DNA of 5,798 nt from Burkholderiales bacterium. GTDB taxonomy: Bacteria; Pseudomonadota; Gammaproteobacteria; Burkholderiales; SG8-39. The translations under genes and the position numbers were made by a program. The stretch spans positions 1 to 5,798 of the forward strand of contig CAKKSJ010000489.1 in the NCBI GenBank assembly GCA_919902965.1, in the 5' to 3' direction. The notes below the pieces were generated by a model, which was not told the DNA's origin, ran no database searches, and saw only the letters and a program-made list of their open reading frames with translations. This document shows, piece after piece, positions 5,710-5,798 of the stretch (position 1 is its first letter; each line of letters opens with the position of its first letter).

Positions 5710-5798
5710 GGTGTTGGTGCGCGACGAAAATTGACCATTTGAACGAGGTTCTGCGCGTTCAAAATTGACCAGGGTGTTCAGCCTATCCTGCCTAATTT
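5710..5798. mobile_element. Terminus of an IS21-family-like insertion sequence (runs off the right edge)
   Basis: Two copies of a TGCGCG-NNN-AAAATTGACCA unit lie at 5718-5737 and 5752-5771, a 34-bp period. The sequence then reads AGGGTGTTCAGCCTATCC. Multiple short terminal repeats with an AAAATTGACCA core are typical of IS21-family ends, where they serve as transposase-binding sites upstream of istA. A 5'-TG tip is available at 5712-5713 or 5714, but the exact boundary cannot be fixed without the other end and the target duplication. No transposase codons are within the window. The family call is from pattern memory. Confidence 0.6.

Noticed and set aside
5483..5734. Plus-strand small frame crossing the regulatory region into the IS end
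   Set aside because: It starts inside the regulator gene on the opposite strand, has no recognisable domain, and spans the probable IS boundary.

Overview
The window is GC-rich, densely coded proteobacterial DNA. A Bug-type (TctC-like) periplasmic solute-binding protein, an IclR-type regulator and an IS21-like insertion-sequence end are all common in Burkholderiales and related Betaproteobacteria. That placement is an inference from gene content; nothing in the window fixes the species. Every recognisable gene is on the minus strand, so the window reads biologically from right to left.

Right edge (about 5710-5798): the tip of an IS21-family-like element, recognised by two 20-bp repeats at a 34-bp period that share the core AAAATTGACCA. 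It lies about 100 bp upstream of the next gene. Between them (5608-5709) is a short regulatory region with an imperfect 19-bp palindrome directly in front of the iclR-type gene.

Centre (5607 to 1399): a compact four-gene cluster. It encodes an IclR-family regulator, an M24 (prolidase/creatinase-like) metallohydrolase, a cystathionine beta-lyase-like PLP enzyme and a Bug/TctC-type periplasmic binding protein. The junctions are a TGATG overlap, a 14-nt gap and an ATGA overlap, so this is almost certainly one translationally coupled operon. It resembles a small uptake-and-degradation module: the binding protein captures an organic acid or amino-acid-like compound, the M24 enzyme hydrolyses an amide or peptide-type bond, the PLP enzyme performs a beta-elimination, and the IclR protein senses a metabolite. 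The substrate cannot be read from the sequence. The translation start of the binding-protein gene has been duplicated in tandem (51-bp near-identical copies, period 63 bp), giving two complete Shine-Dalgarno/start modules in the same frame.

Left centre (about 1300 to 459): a decayed sensor histidine kinase. A PAS half and a clean HATPase_c domain are recognisable but lie in different frames, and the HisKA phosphoacceptor region is missing. Upstream of it, 1064-1300 holds protein-like but frame-broken sequence that I cannot assign.

Left edge (358 to 1): the 5' end of an apparently intact membrane sensor with a Tll0287-like (DUF3365) periplasmic domain, running out of the window. I see no tRNA, rRNA, CRISPR array or convincing riboswitch.
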